A stretch of 18,171 bases of DNA from Bacillota bacterium (GTDB taxonomy: Bacteria > Bacillota_E > Symbiobacteriia > Symbiobacteriales > Symbiobacteriaceae): positions 1 through 18,171 of the forward strand of contig QGVE01000047.1 in assembly GCA_003242675.1 (NCBI GenBank), written 5' to 3'. Below are positions 14,551 to 18,171 of this stretch, one piece after another. A model generated the notes under the pieces. It saw nothing but the letters and a program-made list of their open reading frames with translations. It searched no databases and was not told the origin of the DNA. Positions within the stretch are counted from its first letter, which is position 1, and every line of letters starts with the position of its first letter. Made by a program: the position numbers and the translations under genes.

Positions 14551-14579
14551 ATGATAACAGTTATGGCAGAAAAAGTCAA
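14551..14579 (-). promoter_or_regulatory. abrB proximal promoter with palindrome at its -10 region
   Basis: On the minus strand TTGACT (14574-14579), a 17-nt spacer and TATCAT (14551-14556) make a near-consensus sigma-A promoter about 50 nt upstream of the abrB start. A perfect palindrome ATAAC-A-GTTAT (14554-14564) covers the -10 box and spacer, and may be an operator. Confidence 0.75.
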
Positions 14580-14652
14580 GCCAATGCTCTGACGTGACCC
14601 GGAGCACATTCCGGCGCCCGCGAGATCAAGTCTTGTCTGCCTGCTTATGACA

Positions 14653-14682
14653 ACCATAACTGGAAGGGCGGTCCTAAGTCAA
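14653..14682 (-). promoter_or_regulatory. Candidate distal abrB promoter
   Basis: On the minus strand TTGACT (14677-14682), an 18-nt spacer and TATGGT (14653-14658) form a weaker promoter about 100 bp upstream of the first. It contains the 9-mer CCATAACTG (14654-14662, plus strand), which also occurs at 14558-14566 in opposite orientation within the proximal promoter. Confidence 0.4.
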
Positions 14683-14738
14683 GGGGCAATTGGCCATTTT
14701 CTCCAGAGGAGGCAGGGTCTAGCAGCGGCCTCCCTCTC

Positions 14739-14767
14739 TTGACAAGGTTCTGCCAGTCGCCTATACT
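14739..14767 (+). promoter_or_regulatory. Sigma-A promoter of metG
   Basis: TTGACA (14739-14744), a 17-nt spacer and TATACT (14762-14767) give a near-perfect promoter. Transcription should start around 14774, just before the T-box leader. An imperfect inverted repeat (14705-14713 with 14728-14737) lies directly upstream of the -35 box. Confidence 0.88.
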
Positions 14768-14783
14768 AAGGCCATTCAAACGC

Positions 14784-15060
14784 GATGAAAGAGATGAGTA
14801 GGGCCTGAGGTCCCCACAGCGAGCCGGGTCTGGTGGAAGCCGGCGGCGACCGAGACGGCCTGAACATGGCTCTGGAGCGGCCGGCCGAAGGTTCGTCCGA
14901 ACTGCGTAGGCTGGGACGGGGGGCTCCCGTTAGCGAGCCAGGATATCAGCCCGGGTGGGCTTGTATCCGCACGAGGCCCGGCGCGCGCCGGGCGAATAAG
15001 GGTGGTACCACGGGGTGCACGCCTCGTCCCTTGCTGAGGGGGACGAGGCTTCTTGCGTTG
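14784..15060 (+). promoter_or_regulatory. T-box riboswitch, methionine-specific, controlling metG
   Basis: A full T-box leader is visible. Stem I includes GATGAGTAGG (14793-14802, loop-E-like) and a distal GGTGGAA element near 14832. The specifier loop has GAAC-AUG with the Met codon at 14866-14868. The T-box AAGGGTGGTACCACGG is at 14998-15013. The antiterminator can form from AAGGG (14998-15002) with CCCTT (15028-15032) and ACG (15010-15012) with CGT (15025-15027), leaving the 7-nt bulge TGGTACC that reads the tRNA acceptor end. UGGU fits discriminator A73. The competing terminator is a 10-bp stem (15021-15030 with 15040-15049) followed by TTCTTGCGTTG. Uncharged tRNA-Met should allow read-through into metG. 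Confidence 0.93.
15021..15060 (+). terminator. T-box leader terminator
   Basis: GCCTCGTCCC/GGGACGAGGC forms a 10-bp stem followed by a U-rich tail. Its 5' half is shared with the 3' half of the antiterminator, so the two structures are exclusive. Confidence 0.88.
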
Positions 15061-15091
15061 CGGGGCAAGCTTTGTGGAGGAGGGGTTCTGC

Positions 15092-17077
<1,986 letters not shown>

Positions 17078-17101
17078 TCGCAAACCCAGCCAGACTCCCC
17101 T

Positions 17102-17133
17102 CTCCCCGGGCGCCGCGGCGGGCGCCCGGGGAG
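17102..17133 (+). repeat. Very stable hairpin between metG and tatD
   Basis: A perfect 13-bp GC stem (17102-17114 with 17121-17133) with loop GCGGCG lies in the 79-bp gap. No T run follows (next bases GCGGGTGAAG), so it is more likely an mRNA-end or processing structure than an efficient terminator. It ends 9 bp before the tatD ribosome site. Confidence 0.65.
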
Positions 17134-17156
17134 GCGGGTGAAGAGAGGGACGTGAC

Positions 17157-17933
17157 ATGCTGTTCAACACGCACTCGCACGTGGACACGGCGCGCCAGTT
17201 CGACGCGGACCGGGATGAGGTGATGGCCCGGGCGCGGGAGATGGGCGTGAGCCAGCTGATGGTGATCGGCTTCGAGCGCGCGCTCATCCCCATCACCCTG
17301 GCCTTCGCGGAGCGGCACGACGGCGTATGGGCGGCGGTGGGCATTCACCCGACCAGCGCGCTGGAGTGGGGGCCCGAGGCCGAGGCCGAGATCCGGGCGG
17401 CGGCGCGCCATCCGCGGGTCAGGGCTGTGGGCGAGGTGGGCCTCGATTACTACTGGAAGGATCGGGCGCCCTTCCCGGTGCAGCAGGACGTGTTCCGCCA
17501 GCAGATCCGGCTCGCCCGGGAACTCGGGCTGCCGCTGGTGATCCACAACCGCGACGCCCACGCGGACGTCCTGCGCATCCTGGAGGAGGAGCGGGCGGAC
17601 GAGGTCGGCGGGATCATGCACTGCTTCTCCGGGGACTGGGCGATGGCCGAGCGGTGCCTGGAGCTGAATTTCTACATCGGCATCGGCGGCACGGTCACCT
17701 ACAAGAACAACCCGACCCTGCGGGAGGTCGCGCGGCGGCTGCCGCTGGACCGCATCGTGCTGGAGACCGACGACCCGTACCTGGCGCCCGTGCCGCACCG
17801 CGGCAAGCGGAACGAGCCCGGGTACGTGCGGATCGTGGCGGAGTTCCTGGCGGAGCTGCGGGAAACCACGCTGGAGGCCATCGCGGAGGCCACGACGGCC
17901 AACGCGCGGCGCGCGCTCCGGCTGGATGCGTAA
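17157..17933 (+). CDS. tatD: TatD-family metal-dependent DNase (YabD-like)
   Basis: This is a 258-residue TIM-barrel hydrolase of the amidohydrolase superfamily. Family metal-site residues are present: His6 and His8 (THSHVD), Glu93 in GEVGLDYYW, His130 in IHNRDA, His155 in HCFSG and Asp205 in ETDDPYLAP, followed by the conserved PHRGKRNEP. TatD proteins act as 3'-5' exonucleases in DNA repair or quality control; the physiological substrate here is not known. The ATG start has AGAGAGGGA 6 bp upstream. A strong hairpin but no clear promoter separates it from metG, so it may be co-transcribed. Confidence 0.94.
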   Translation: MLFNTHSHVDTARQFDADRDEVMARAREMGVSQLMVIGFERALIPITLAFAERHDGVWAAVGIHPTSALEWGPEAEAEIRAAARHPRVRAVGEVGLDYYWKDRAPFPVQQDVFRQQIRLARELGLPLVIHNRDAHADVLRILEEERADEVGGIMHCFSGDWAMAERCLELNFYIGIGGTVTYKNNPTLREVARRLPLDRIVLETDDPYLAPVPHRGKRNEPGYVRIVAEFLAELRETTLEAIAEATTANARRALRLDA

Positions 17934-17955
17934 AGGATCGGAAGATTGCTCGGTG

Positions 17956-17984
17956 TTGACGGGCTGACCGTCGGTGGCTATACT
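17956..17984 (+). promoter_or_regulatory. Tandem rRNA-type promoter P1
   Basis: TTGACG (17956-17961), a 17-nt spacer and TATACT (17979-17984) form a strong sigma-A promoter 23 bp after tatD, pointing out of the window. Confidence 0.85.
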
Positions 17985-18039
17985 TACTCCTTGCTGGGCG
18001 GCTCCCGGCGGAGACGAGCGGCTGGCAGCAACTGGCCGG

Positions 18040-18068
18040 TTGACACGGAGCCGGGAGATTGCTAAACT
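18040..18068 (+). promoter_or_regulatory. Tandem rRNA-type promoter P2
   Basis: TTGACA (18040-18045), a 17-nt spacer and TAAACT (18063-18068) form a second strong promoter 84 bp after P1. CTCCCGGC (18002-18009) and GCCGGGAG (18050-18057) are inverted across it, so the P1 transcript could fold through the P2 region. Confidence 0.85.
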
Positions 18069-18171
18069 GGTGAAGCTGTCGCCTGACGGCGGCGGCGGAG
18101 CCTCGAACCTTGAAAACTGGACAGTGCAGTGAGGGTAAGCCGAGCGAGCCGGAAGTTCCGGACAAGGAGCC
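18069..18171 (+). other. Leader of a ribosomal RNA operon (16S gene expected just downstream)
   Basis: ACCTTGAAAACTGGACAG (18107-18124) closely resembles the conserved leader of Firmicute rrn operons (CTTTGAAAACTxxACA, which overlaps boxA). A palindrome CCGGAA-G-TTCCGG (18149-18161) follows and may belong to a processing stem. No 16S sequence is present within the window; the operon is inferred from the twin promoters plus this leader. Confidence 0.78.

Noticed and set aside
14705..14737. Imperfect inverted repeat upstream of the metG -35 box
   Set aside because: The stem needs a bulge, and the 14-nt loop and lack of a T tract on the plus strand make it a weak structure; kept only as a note on the metG promoter.

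Overview
The window is a chromosomal segment of a very GC-rich, endospore-forming Firmicute, most like Symbiobacterium or a close relative. The lineage call rests on two things. First, spore germination genes (sleB, ypeB), AbrB and a T-box riboswitch sit in DNA with strongly GC-biased third codon positions. Second, the gene order tmk, darA, holB, ricT, rsmI, abrB, metG, tatD matches the region near the Bacillus subtilis origin. The genus is inferred from these features and not from a database match. No insertion sequence, prophage, CRISPR array, tRNA or complete rRNA gene was seen.

Layout. At 1-942 is the 3' part of a PQQ-type beta-propeller gene, closed by a terminator. At 1060-2904 is a sleB-ypeB germination operon with a sigma-G-like promoter and a strong terminator. 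At 3154-6460 is a two-gene operon for a 2-oxoacid:ferredoxin oxidoreductase in an unusual form: a gamma-delta fusion followed by an alpha-beta fusion. Its promoter is preceded by a 19-bp direct repeat with a 21-bp period. At 6632-8645 an overlapping pair encodes a DnaD/DnaB-type primosome protein and a DnaC/DnaI-type helicase loader. At 8699-13331 a dense run holds a YaaO-type PLP decarboxylase, thymidylate kinase, the c-di-AMP receptor DarA, DNA polymerase III delta-prime, and RicT with a long arginine-rich tail. rsmI follows and overlaps ricT.

rsmI converges on minus-strand abrB, with a shared hairpin terminator between them. The 589-bp gap from abrB to metG is all regulation: two candidate abrB promoters, each carrying the same 9-mer, then a strong metG promoter and a complete Met-specific T-box leader. 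metG and tatD follow. The window ends in two tandem consensus promoters and a leader sequence typical of the start of a ribosomal RNA operon, whose 16S gene would begin just beyond the edge.

How the genes fit together. The central block is a housekeeping island for DNA replication (primosome protein, helicase loader, tmk, holB), second-messenger sensing (darA), RNA processing and development (ricT), translation (rsmI, metG, rrn) and transition-state control (abrB). The oxidoreductase operon and the spore germination operon are separate units with their own signals. I found no entirely novel multi-gene system. The most unusual items are the repeat in front of the oxidoreductase operon, the two-polypeptide enzyme architecture, the paired inverted motif at abrB, and the RicT tail.
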